Below, piece by piece: positions 53,325 through 64,000 of a stretch of DNA of 64,000 nt. The translations under genes and the position numbers were made by a program. The notes under the pieces were generated by a model. That model ran no database searches. It had not been told where the DNA came from and saw only the letters and a program-made list of their open reading frames with translations. The stretch's first letter is position 1. Every line of letters starts with the position of its first letter. The stretch is from Chlorocebus sabaeus (Eukaryota; Chordata; Mammalia; Primates; Cercopithecidae). The DNA is taken from NCBI RefSeq assembly GCF_047675955.1, contig NW_027327443.1, forward strand, positions 1-64,000, written 5' to 3'.

Positions 53325-53888
53325 TTCCGTTAAAAACTGGAAAGAAGCTTTCTAAGAAACTGCCGTGTGTTCTGGTTATACATCTCACCGAGATACTGCT
53401 TTCCTCTCAAATAGCCCTTCGCTGAGACTGTTCTTGTGGGATTTGCAAAGTGATATTTGGAAGCCCATAGAGTGCTGTGGTGAAAAGGAAATATCTTCAG
53501 TTAAAAACTTGAAAGAAACTTTCTGAGAAACTGCTTTGTGTTCTGTTAATTCATCTCACAGAGTTACAGCTTTCCCCTCAAGAAACGTTTCGCTAAGACT
53601 GTTCTTGTGGAATCTGCAAAGTCATGTTTGGAAGCACATATAGCTCTAAGGTGATAAAGGAAATTTCTTCCGTTAAAAACTGGAAAGAAGATTTCTGAGA
53701 AACTGCTTTGTGTTCTGTTAATTTATCACACAGAGTTACAGCTTTCCTCTCCAGAAGCCTTTTGCAAGCCCTTAGAGGGCCATGTTGAAAAAGGAAATAT
53801 CTTCCGTTAAAAACCGAAAAGAAGCTTTCTGAGAAACTTCTTTCTGTTTTGTTAGTTCATATCACAGAGTTACAGCTTTCCCCTCAAG

Positions 53889-56800
53889 AAGTCGTTCACT
53901 AAGACTATTCTTGTGAAATATTCAAAGTGATATTTATAAAGCCATAGAGGGCTATGGTGAAAAAGGAAATATCCTAAGACAGAAACTGAAAAGAAGGTTT
54001 CTGAGAAACTGTTTTGTGTTCTGTTAATACATCTCACAGATTTACATCTTTTCCCTCAAGAAGCCTTTCGCGAAGACTGTTCTTGTGGAATATGTAAAGT
54101 GATATTTGGAAGCCCGTACAAGGCTATGGTGAAAAAGGAAATATCTTCAGTTAAAAATTGGATAGAAGCTTTCTGAGAAATTGCTTTGTGTTCTCTTAAT
54201 TCATCTCACAGAGTTACAGCTTTCCCCTCAAGAAGCCGTTCACTAGGACTATTCTTGTGAAATTTTCAAACTGATATTTGGAAACCCTTACAGAGATATG
54301 GTGAAAAAGGAAATATCTTCCGTTAAAAACTGGAAAGAAGCTTTCTGAGAAACTGCCGTGAGTTCTGTTCATACATCTCACCGAGTTACAGCTTTCCTCT
54401 CAAGAAACCTTTCTCTAAGGCTGTTCTTGTGGAATTTGCAAAGTGATATTTGGAAGCCCATAGTGGGCTATGATGAAAAAGGAAAAATCTTCGGGTAAAA
54501 ACTGGAAATAAGCTTTCTGAGAAACTGCTTTGTGTTCTGTTAATTCATCTCACAGAGTTACAACTTTCCCCTCAAGAAGCCGTTCACTAAGACTTTTCTT
54601 GTGGAATTTGCAAAGTGATATTTGGAGTCCCGTTGAAGGCTATGGTGAAAAAGAAAACATCCTAAGATAAAAACTGAAATGAAGCTTTCTGTGAAACTGC
54701 ATTGTGTTCTGTAAATTCATCTCACAGAGTTAGAGATTTCCCCTCAAGAAGTCGTTCACTAAGACTGTTCTTGTGAAACTTGCAAAATGATATTTGGAAG
54801 CCCATAGAGGGCTATTGTGAAAATGGAAATATCCTAAGATAAAAACCGAAAAGAAACTGTCTGAGAAACTGCTTTGTGTTGTGTTAGTTTATCTCACAGA
54901 GTTACAGCTTTCCCCTCAAGAAGTCGTTCACCAAGACTGTTCTTGTGAAATTTGCAAAGTGATATTTGGAAGCTCATAGAAGGCTATGGTGAAAATGAAA
55001 ATATCTTCCGTTAAAAACTGGAAAGAAGCATTCTGAGAAACTGCCGTGTGTTCTGTTAATACATCTCACCGAGTTACAGCTTTCCCCTCAAGAACCCTCT
55101 CGCTAAGACTGTTCTTGTGGAATTTGCAAAGTGATATTTGGAAGCCCTTAGAGGGCTATGGTTAAAAAGGAAATATCCACCGTTAAAAACTGGAAAGAAG
55201 ATTGCTGAGAAACTGCTTTGTGTTCTGTTAATTCATCTCACAGAATTACAGCTTTTCCCTCAGAAGCCTTTCGCTAAGATTGTTCTTGTAGAACTTGCAA
55301 AGTGATATTTGGAAGCCCATATAGGGCTACGGTGAAAAAGGAAATATCCTCCGTTAAAAACTGCAAAGAAGCTTTCTGAGAAACTGCTTTATGTTCTGTT
55401 AATTCATCTCACAGAATTACAGTTTACCCTCCAGCAGCCGTTCACTGAGCCTGTTCTTGTGGAATTTGCAATGCGATATTGGAAGCCCATAGAGGGTTAT
55501 GGCAAAAAAGGATATATCCTAAGATAAAACCGAAAAGAAGCTTTCTGAGAAAATGCATTGTGTCCTCTTAATTCATCTCACAGAGTTACAGCTTTCCCCT
55601 CAAGAAGCCATTCACTAAGACTGTTCCTGTGGAATTTGCAAGGTGATAGTTGAAAGCCCATACAGGGCTACGGAGAAAATGGAAATATGTTGCGTTAAAT
55701 ACTGGAAAGAATCTTTCTAGGAAACTGCTTTGTGTTCTCTTAATTCATCTCACGGAGTTACAGCTTTCCCCTCAAGAAGCCTTTCGCTAAGACTGTTCAT
55801 GTGGAATTTGCAAAGTGATATTTGGAATCCCATAGAGGACTATGGTGAAAAAGGAAATATCCTAAGGTAAAAACTGAAAAGTAGGTTTCTGAGAAAATGT
55901 TTTGTGTTATGTTAATTCATCTTACAGAGTTACAGTTTTACCCTCAAGAAGCCTTTCTCTAAGACTGTTCTTCTGGAATTTGCAAAGTGATATTTGGAAG
56001 CCCATAGTGGGCTTTGCTGTAAAAGGAAATATCCTAAGATAAAAAACGAAAAGAAGGTTTCTGAGAAACCGCTTTGTGTTCTGTTAGTTCATCTCACAGA
56101 GTTACAGCTTTCCCATCGAGAATCCTTTCGCTAAGACTGTTCTTGTGGAATTTGCAAATATTTTTGGAAGCTCATAGAGGGCTATGCTGAAAAAGGAAAT
56201 ATCCTAAGATAAAAACTGAAAAGAAGCTTTCTGAGAAACTGCTTTGTGTTCTGTTAATTCATCTCAGGGAGTTACGGCTTTCCCTTCAAGAAGTCTTTCA
56301 CAAAGACTGTTCTTGTGTAATTTGCAAAGTGATTTTTGGAAGGCCACAGAGGGCTATGTTGAAAAAGGAAAAATAGTAAGATTAAATCCGAAAAGAAACT
56401 GCTTTGTGTTCTGATAATTCATCTCAGAGAGTTACAGATTTCCACTCAAGAGGCCGTTCACTAAGACTGTTCTTCTCAAATTTGAAAGTGATATTTAGAA
56501 TCCCATAGAGGGCTATGGTGAAAAAGGAATTATTTTCCGTTAAAAACTGGAAAGACGCTTTCTGAGAAACTGCTTTGTGTTCTGTTAATTCATCTGACAG
56601 AGTTACAACATTTCCCTCAGGAAGCCTTTCGCTAAGGCTGTTGTTGTCGAATGTGCAAAGTGATATTTGGAAGCCCATAGAGGACTATGGTGAAAAAGGA
56701 AATATCTTGAGTTAAAAAGCGGAAAGAATCTTTCTGAGAAACTCCCTTTTGTTCTGTTAATTCACCTCACAGAGTTACAGCTTTCCCCTCAATAATTCTT

Positions 56801-59800
56801 TCGCTAAGACTGTTCTTGTGGAATTTGCAAAGTGAGATTTGGAAGCCCATAGAGGGCTATGGTGAAAAAGGAAATATCGTAAGATAAAAACTGAAAAGAA
56901 GCTTTCTGAGAAACTGCTTTGTGTTCTGTGAATTCATCTCACATAGTTACAACATTTCCCTCTAAAACCCTTTCGCTAAGACTGTTCTTGTTGAATTTGC
57001 AAAGCGATATTTGGAAGCCCATAGAAGAATATGTTGAAAAAGGAAATATCTTCCGTTAGAAACTGAAAAGAAGCTTGTTGAAAAACTGCTTTGTGTTCTG
57101 TTAATTCATCTCACAGAGTTACAACTTTCCCCTCAGGAAATCTTTCGCTTACACTGTTCTTGTGAAATTTGCAAAGTGATATTTGGAATCCCACAGAGGG
57201 CTATGGAATAATAGGAAATATCCTCCGTTAAAAACTGGAAAGAAGCTTTCTGAGAAACTGCTTTGTGTTGTGTTAGTTTATCTCACAGAGTTACAGCTTT
57301 CCCCTCAAGAAGTCGTTCACTAAGACTTTTCTTGTGGAATTTGCAAAGCGATATTTGGAAGCCCATAGAAGGCTATGGTGAAAATGGAAATATCCTAAGA
57401 TAAAAACCGAAAAGAAGCTGTCTGAGAAACTGCTCTGTGTTGTGTTAGTTTATCTCACAGAGTTACAGCTTTCCCCTCAAGAAATCGTTCACTAAGACTG
57501 TTCTTGTGGAATTTGCAAAGTGATATTTGGAAACCCATAGAGGGCTATGTTGAAAAAGGAAACATCGTAAGATAAAAACTGAAAAGAAGCTTTGTGAGAA
57601 ATTGCTTTGTGTTCTGTTAATTCGTCTCACAAAGTTACAGCTTTCCCCTCAAGAAGCCTTTCGCTAAGACTGTTCTTGGGGAATTTGCAAAGCGATATTT
57701 GGAAACCTATAGAGGGCTAAGGTGAAAAAGGAAATATCTTCCGTTAAAAACTGGAAAGAAGATTTCTGAGAAACTGCTTTGTGTTCTGTTAATGCATCTC
57801 ACAGGGTTACAGCTTTCCCCTCCAGACACCTTTCGCTAACACTGTTCTTGTGGAATTTGCAAAGTGATATTTGGAAGCCCAGAGAGAACTATGGTGAAAA
57901 AGGAAATATCTTCAGTTAAAAAATGAAAAGAAGCTTTCCGAGAAACTGCTTTGTGTTCTGTTAATTCATCTCAAAGAGTTACAGCTTTCCCCTCCAGACA
58001 CCTTTCGCTAACACTGTAATTGTGAAATTTGCAAAGTGATATTTGGAAGCCCAGAGAGAATTATGGTGAAAAAGGAAATACCTTCAGTTTAAAAATGAAA
58101 AGAAGCTTTCCGAGAAACTGCTTTGTGTTCTGTTAATTCATCTCAAAGAGTTACAGCTTTCCCCTCAAGAAGCCTTCCACTAAGACTGTTTTTGAGGAAT
58201 TTCCAAAGTGATATGTGGAAGCCCATAGAAGGCTATTGTGAAAACGGAAATATCCTAAGATACTAACCGAAAAGAAGCTGTCTAAAAAACTGCTTTGTGT
58301 TCTGTTAGTTCATCGCACAGAGCTACAGATTTCCTCTCAAGAAGACGTTCACTAAGACAGTTTTGTGAAATTTGGAAAGTGATATTTGGATACCCATAGT
58401 GGACTATGGTGAAAAAGGAAATATCTTCCGTTAAAAACTGGAAAGAACCATTCTGAGAAAATGCGGTGTGTTCTGTTAGTACATATGACCGAGTTACAGC
58501 TTTCCTCTCAAGAAGCCTTTCGCTAAGACTGTTCTTGTGGGATTTCCAAAGTGATATTTGGAAGCCCATAGAGGGCTATAGTGAAAAAGGAATTATCTTC
58601 AGTTAAATACTGGAAAGAAGCTTTCTGAGAGACTGCTTTGTGTTCTGTTAATTCATCTCACAGAGTTACAGCTTCCCCCTCAAGAAACCTTTCGCTAAGA
58701 CTGTTCTTGTGGAATTTTCAAAGTGATATTTGGAAGCCCATAGAGGACTATGGTGAAAAACGAAACATCTTCCGTTAAAAACTGGAAAGAAGATTTGTGA
58801 GAAACTGCTTTTTATTCTGTTAATTCATCTCACAGAGTTACAGATTTCCCCTCCAGAAGCCTTTCGCTAAGACTGTTCTAGTGGAATTTGCAAAGTGATA
58901 TTTGGAAGCCCATGGAGGGCTATGGTGAAAAGGGTAATAACTTCCGTTAAGAACTGGAAAGAAGCTTTCTAAGAAACTGCCGTGTGTTCTGTTAATACAT
59001 CTCACCGAGTTACAGCTCTACCCTCAAGAAGCCTTTCTATAAAAATGTTCTTGTGGAATTTGCAATGTGATACTTGGAAGCCCATAGAGGGCTATTTTGA
59101 AAATGGAAATACCCTAAGATAAAAACCGAAAAGAAGCTGTCAGAGAAACTGCTTTGTGTTGTGTTAGTTCATCTCACTGTGTTACAGCTTTCCCCACAAG
59201 AAGCCCTTCACTAAGACTGTTCTTGTGAAATTTGCAAACTGATATTTGTAATCCCTTAGAGAGCTATGGTGAAAAAGGAAATATATTCCCTTAAAAACTG
59301 GAAATAAGCTTTCTGAGAAACTGCCATGTGTTCTCTTAATGCACCTCACCGAGTTACAGCTTTCCCCTCAAGAAGACTTTCGCTAAGACTGTTGTTGTGG
59401 GATTTGCAAAGTGATATTTGTAAGTCCATAGACGTCTATTGTGAAAAAGGAAATTTCTTCCGTTAAAAACTGGAAAGAAGATTTCTGAGAAATTGCTATT
59501 TGTTCTGTTAATTCATCTCACAGAGTTACAGCTTCTCCTCCAGAAGCCTTTCGCTAAGACTGTTCTTGTGGAATTTGCAAAGTGATATTTGGAAGCCCAT
59601 AGAAGGCTATTTTGAAAAAGGAATTATCCTAAGATAGAATCTGAAAATAAGCTTTCTGAAAATCTGCTTTGTGTTCTGTTAATTCATCTCACAGAGTTAC
59701 AGCTTTCCCCTCAAAAAGGCTTTCGGTAAGCCTGTTCTTGTGTAATTTGCAATGTGATATTTTGAAGCCCATAGAAGGCTATGGTGAAAAAGGAAATATC

Positions 59801-60534
59801 TTCCGTTAAAAACTGGAAGGAATATTTCTGAGAAACTACTTTGTGTTCTGTTAATTCATCTCACAGAGTTACAGGTTTCCCCTCTAGAAGCCTTTCGGTA
59901 AGACTGTTTTTTGTTATTTCCAAAGTGATATTTGGAATCCCATAGAGGGTTATGGTGAAAAAGAAATATCTTCCGTTAAAAACTGGAAAGAAGCTTTCTA
60001 AGAAACTGCCGTGTGTTCTGGTTATACATCTCACCGAGATACTGCTTTCCTCTCAAATAGCCCTTCGCTGAGACTGTTCTTGTGGGATTTGCAAAGTGAT
60101 ATTTGGAAGCCCATAGAGTGCTGTGGTGAAAAGGAAATATCTTCAGTTAAAAACTTGAAAGAAACTTTCTGAGAAACTGCTTTGTGTTCTGTTAATTCAT
60201 CTCACAGAGTTACAGCTTTCCCCTCAAGAAACGTTTCGCTAAGACTGTTCTTGTGGAATCTGCAAAGTCATGTTTGGAAGCACATATAGCTCTAAGGTGA
60301 TAAAGGAAATTTCTTCCGTTAAAAACTGGAAAGAAGATTTCTGAGAAACTGCTTTGTGTTCTGTTAATTTATCACACAGAGTTACAGCTTTCCTCTCCAG
60401 AAGCCTTTTGCAAGCCCTTAGAGGGCCATGTTGAAAAAGGAAATATCTTCCGTTAAAAACCGAAAAGAAGCTTTCTGAGAAACTTCTTTCTGTTTTGTTA
60501 GTTCATATCACAGAGTTACAGCTTTCCCCTCAAG
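53889..60534 (+). repeat. HOR unit U11, 39-mer (m1-m8, V-b, m9-m28 with m14b)
   Basis: It is 6646 bp, exactly 1701 bp longer than a 29-mer, and has V-b between m8 and m9 and no V-a. Private changes include CTATGATGAAAAAGG near 54469, CCCGTTGAAGGC near 54630, CCCCACAAG near 59193 and GTAAGTCCATAGACG near 59420. The m14b copy is at 57994-58165. This is the simplest unit that contains all of m1-m28, m14b and v1-v10. Confidence 0.9.
55163..56849 (+). repeat. Variant monomer block V-b (second copy)
   Basis: It is 1687 bp, the same as the first V-b. It shares the GCAAATATTTTTGG core of v6, the GATTTTTGG core of v7 and the 12-bp deletion before v8 (GAAACTGC at 56395). Its end rejoins m9 at the same base. 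Confidence 0.88.
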
Positions 60535-61808
60535 AAGTCGTTCACTAAGACTATTCTTGTGAAATATTCAAAGTGATATTTATAAAGCCATAGAGGGCTA
60601 TGGTGAAAAAGGAAATATCCTAAGACAGAAACTGAAAAGAAGGTTTCTGAGAAACTGTTTTGTGTTCTGTTAATACATCTCACAGATTTACATCTTTTCC
60701 CTCAAGAAGCCTTTCGCGAAGACTGTTCTTGTGGAATATGTAAAGTGATATTTGGAAGCCCGTACAAGGCTATGGTGAAAAAGGAAATATCTTCAGTTAA
60801 AAATTGGATAGAAGCTTTCTGAGAAATTGCTTTGTGTTCTCTTAATTCATCTCACAGAGTTACAGCTTTCCCCTCAAGAAGCCGTTCACTAGGACTATTC
60901 TTGTGAAATTTTCAAACTGATATTTGGAAACCCTTACAGAGATATGGTGAAAAAGGAAATATCTTCCGTTAAAAACTGGAAAGAAGCTTTCTGAGAAACT
61001 GCCGTGAGTTCTGTTCATACATCTCACCGAGTTACAGCTTTCCTCTCAAGAAACCTTTCTCTAAGGCTGTTCTTGTGGAATTTGCAAAGTGATATTTGGA
61101 AGCCCATAGTGGGCTATGGTGAAAAAGGAAAAATCTTCGGGTAAAAACTGGAAATAAGCTTTCTGAGAAACTGCTTTGTGTTCTGTTAATTCATCTCACA
61201 GAGTTACAACTTTCCCCTCAAGAAGCCGTTCACTAAGACTTTTCTTGTGGAATTTGCAAAGTGATATTTGGAGTCCCATTGAAGGCTATGGTGAAAAAGA
61301 AAACATCCTAAGATAAAAACTGAAATGAAGCTTTCTGTGAAACTGCATTGTGTTCTGTAAATTCATCTCACAGAGTTAGAGATTTCCCCTCAAGAAGTCG
61401 TTCACTAAGACTGTTCTTGTGAAACTTGCAAAATGATATTTGGAAGCCCATAGAGGGCTATTGTGAAAATGGAAATATCCTAAGATAAAAACCGAAAAGA
61501 AACTGTCTGAGAAACTGCTTTGTGTTGTGTTAGTTTATCTCACAGAGTTACAGCTTTCCCCTCAAGAAGTCGTTCACCAAGACTGTTCTTGTGAAATTTG
61601 CAAAGTGATATTTGGAAGCTCATAGAAGGCTATGGTGAAAATGAAAATATCTTCCGTTAAAAACTGGAAAGAAGCATTCTGAGAAACTGCCGTGTGTTCT
61701 GTTAATACATCTCACCGAGTTACAGCTTTCCCCTCAAGAACCCTCTCGCTAAGACTGTTCTTGTGGAATTTGCAAAGTGATATTTGGAAGCCCTTAGAGG
61801 GTTATGGT

Positions 61809-63828
61809 TAAAAAGGAAATATCCACCGTTAAAAACTGGAAAGAAGATTGCTGAGAAACTGCTTTGTGTTCTGTTAATTCATCTCACAGAATTACAGCTT
61901 TTCCCTCAGAAGCCTTTCGCTAAGATTGTTCTTGTAGAACTTGCAAAGTGATATTTGGAAGCCCATATAGGGCTATGGTGAAAAAGGAAATATCCTCCGT
62001 TAAAAACTGCAAAGAAGCTTTCTGAGAAACTGCTTTATGTTCTGTTAATTCATCTCACAGAATTACAGTTTACCCTCCAGCAGCCGTTCACTGAGCCTGT
62101 TCTTGTGGAATTTGCAATGCGATATTGGAAGCCCATAGAGGGTTATGGCGAAAAAGGATATATCCTAAGATAAAAACCGAAAAGAAGCTTTCTGAGAAAC
62201 TGCTTTATGTTCTGTTAATTCATCTCACAGAATTACAGTTTACCCTCCAGCAGCCGTTCACTGAGCCTGTTCTTGTGGAATTTGCAATGCGATATTGGAA
62301 GCCCATAGAGGGTTATGGCGAAAAAGGATATATCCTAAGATAAAAACCGAAAAGAAGCTTTCTGAGAAAATGCATTGTGTCCTCTTAATTCATCTCACAG
62401 AGTTACAGCTTTCCCCTCAAGAAGCCATTCACTAAGACTGTTCCTGTGGAATTTGCAAGGTGATAGTTGAAAGCCCATACAGGGCTACGGAGAAAATGGA
62501 AATATGTTGCGTTAAATACTGGAAAGAATCTTTCTAGGAAACTGCTTTGTGTTCTCTTAATTCATCTCACAGAGTTACAGCTTTCCCCTCAAGAAGCCTT
62601 TCGCTAAGACTGTTCATGTGGAATTTGCAAAGTGATATTTGGAATCCCATAGAGGACTATGGTGAAAAAGGAAATATCCTAAGGTAAAAACTGAAAAGTA
62701 GGTTTCTGAGAAAATGTTTTGTGTTATGTTAATTCATCTTACAGAGTTACAGTTTTACCCTCAAGAAGCCTTTCTCTAAGACTGTTCTTCTGGAATTTGC
62801 AAAGTGATATTTGGAAGCCCATAGTGGGCTTTGCTGTAAAAGGAAATATCCTAAGATAAAAAACGAAAAGAAGGTTTCTGAGAAACCGCTTTGTGTTCTG
62901 TTAGTTCATCTCACAGAGTTACAGCTTTCCCATCGAGAATCCTTTCGCTAAGACTGTTCTTGTGGAATTTGCAAAAATTTTTGTAAGCTCATAGAGGGCT
63001 ATGCTGAAAAAGGAAATATCCTAAGATAAAAACTGAAAAGAAGCTTTCTGAGAAACTGCTTTGTGTTCTGATAATTCATCTCAGGGAGTTACGGCTTTCC
63101 CTTCAAGAAGTCTTTCACAAAGACTGTTCTTGTGTAATTTGCAAAGTGATATTTGGAAGGCCACAGAGGGCTATGTTGAAAAAGGAAAAATAGTAAGATT
63201 AAATCCGAAAAGAAACTTTTTGAGAAACTGCTTTGTGTTCTGATAATTCATCTCAGAGAGTTACAGATTTCCACTCAAGAGGCCGTTCACTAAGACTGTT
63301 CTTCTCAAATTTGAAAGTGATATTTAGAATCCCATAGAGGGCTATGGTGAAAAAGGAATTATTTTCCGTTAAAAACTGGAAAGACGCTTTCTGAGAAACT
63401 GCTTTGTGTTCTGTTAATTCATCTGACAGTGTTACAACATTTCCCTCTAAATGCCTTTCGCTAAGACTGTTCTTGTGGAATTTGCAAAGTGATATTTGGA
63501 AGCCCATAGTGGACTACAGTGAAAAAGGAAATGTCCTCAGATAAAAACTGGAAAGAAGCTTTCTGTGAAACTGCTTTGTGTTCTATTAATTCATCTCACT
63601 GTGTGACAGCTTTCCCCTCAAGAAGCCGTTCCCTAAGACTGTTCTTGTGTAATTTGCAACGTGATATTTGGAATCCCAGAGAGATATGGGGAAAACGGAA
63701 ATATCTTCCGTTAAAAACTGGAAAGAAGCTTTCTGAGGAACTGCTTTGTGTTCTGTTAATTCATCTCACAGAGTTACAGCTTTCCCTGAAAAAAATCCTT
63801 TCGCTAAGAGTGTTCTTGTGGAATTTGC
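61809..63828 (+). repeat. Variant monomer block V-a (third copy)
   Basis: It is 2020 bp with the 170-bp duplication at 62011-62350. The m8 just before it has GAGGGTTATGG in place of GAGGGCTATGG. Confidence 0.88.
62011..62350 (+). repeat. 170-bp tandem duplication of v2 (U12)
   Basis: The copies start at 62011 and 62181 and look identical to those in the other two V-a blocks. Confidence 0.88.
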
Positions 63829-64000
63829 AAAGTGATATTTGGAAGCCCGTACAAGGCTATGGTGAAAAAGGAAATATCTTCAGTTAAAAATTGGATAGAA
63901 GCTTTCTGAGAAATTGCTTTGTGTTCTCTTAATTCATCTCACAGAGTTACAGCTTTCCCCTCAAGAAGCCGTTCACTAGGACTATTCTTGTGAAATTTTC

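Larger units (their letters stand above)
48778..53888 (+). repeat. Composite HOR unit U10, 30-mer: a 57-mer with an internal 27-monomer loss
   Basis: The unit reads m1-m8, V-a (50052-52071), m2-m8 (52072-53138), variant monomer v1, then jumps to the end of m25 and m26-m28. It is 5111 bp against 9733 bp for the full form; the missing 4622 bp correspond to 27 monomers (v2-v10 and eighteen standard ones). The join lies at 53317-53325, where AAAAAGGAAATATC from v1 runs into CTTCCGTTAAAAACTGG and AAGAAACTGCCGTGTG of m25-m26. Monomer phase is kept, so unequal homologous exchange is the likely cause. Confidence 0.88.
1..64000 (+). repeat. Alpha-satellite higher-order repeat array (Old World monkey type)
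   Basis: The whole window is head-to-tail monomers of about 170-172 bp in one orientation. Each has recognisable blocks in fixed order: TCTGAGAAACTG, CTCACAGAGTTACAG, CCCTCAAGAAG, CTAAGACTGTTCTTGTG, GATATTTGGAAGCCC, GTGAAAAAGGAAATATC and a TAAAAACTGGAAAGAAG-like end. This resembles the HindIII 172-bp alpha satellite of Old World monkeys as I recall it, and is clearly related to human alpha satellite. The known role of the family is to underlie centromeric chromatin (CENP-A nucleosomes, kinetochore) or flanking heterochromatin; which applies here cannot be told from sequence. I found no interruption by transposon or unique DNA. Assignment as primate alpha satellite is near certain; assignment to cercopithecids is strong but rests on remembered consensus sequences. 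Confidence 0.97.
60535..64000 (+). repeat. HOR unit U12, partial composite unit cut by the window end
   Basis: m1-m8 run to 61808, V-a follows, and from 63829 the sequence is in m2 again, ending inside m3. This is the 57-mer layout; whether V-b and m9-m28 follow lies beyond the window. Confidence 0.88.

Noticed and set aside
1..64000. CRISPR array
   Set aside because: The repeats are contiguous monomers of about 171 bp with no unrelated spacers and no cas genes.
1..64000. Transposon, retroviral or bacterial insertion between units
   Set aside because: Every stretch read aligns with the monomer pattern; there are no terminal repeats, poly-A tails, target-site duplications or unique sequence.
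1..64000. Inverted segments suggesting a strand switch in the array
   Set aside because: CTCACAGAGTTACAG and GATATTTGGAAGCCC occur in the forward direction throughout; no reverse-complement run was noticed.

Overview
The window is wall-to-wall alpha-satellite DNA, the roughly 171-bp tandem repeat of primate centromeres. I see no gene, RNA gene, transposon insertion or unique sequence. The typical monomer (AAGCTT near its start, CTCACAGAGTTACAG, TTTCGCTAAGACTGTTCTTG, a GATATTTGGAAGCCCATAG core, then CTATGGTGAAAAAGGAA) resembles the Old World monkey 172-bp HindIII alpha satellite, as recalled for African green monkey, much more than human alpha satellite. The source is therefore most likely a cercopithecid monkey centromere or pericentromere. 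The species cannot be read from the sequence. All monomers read in the same direction.

The monomers form a very long higher-order repeat (HOR). I number its monomers m1 to m28 from the first base of the window; this phase is arbitrary. Units, timed by one unique m1 junction, start at 1, 4774, 9719, 14492, 19265, 28998, 33943, 38888, 43833, 48778, 53889 and 60535. Unit lengths are 4773 (28 monomers), 4945 (29), 4773, 4773, 9733 (57), four times 4945, 5111 (30), 6646 (39), then a partial unit with the 57-mer layout. The lengths nest exactly: 4773 + 172 (extra monomer m14b) = 4945; 4945 + 1701 (ten-monomer block V-b between m8 and m9) = 6646; 6646 + 3087 (block V-a plus a second m2 to m8) = 9733. 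The 5111-bp unit is the 57-mer with 27 monomers removed.

Layout: 1-19264 holds four short units. 19265-28997 is a 57-mer with both V blocks. 28998-48777 is four near-identical 29-mers. 48778-64000 is a rearranged zone of a deleted 57-mer, a 39-mer and the start of another 57-mer type. Point differences between copies occur in patchwork haplotypes, as expected of unequal crossover and gene conversion in a homogenising array.

No CENP-B box was found by eye. The equivalent position carries the pJ-alpha (A-box) type sequence, preceded in many monomers by a short dyad. Open reading frames here are accidental read-through of satellite, recur with the repeats on both strands, and are not annotated as genes.
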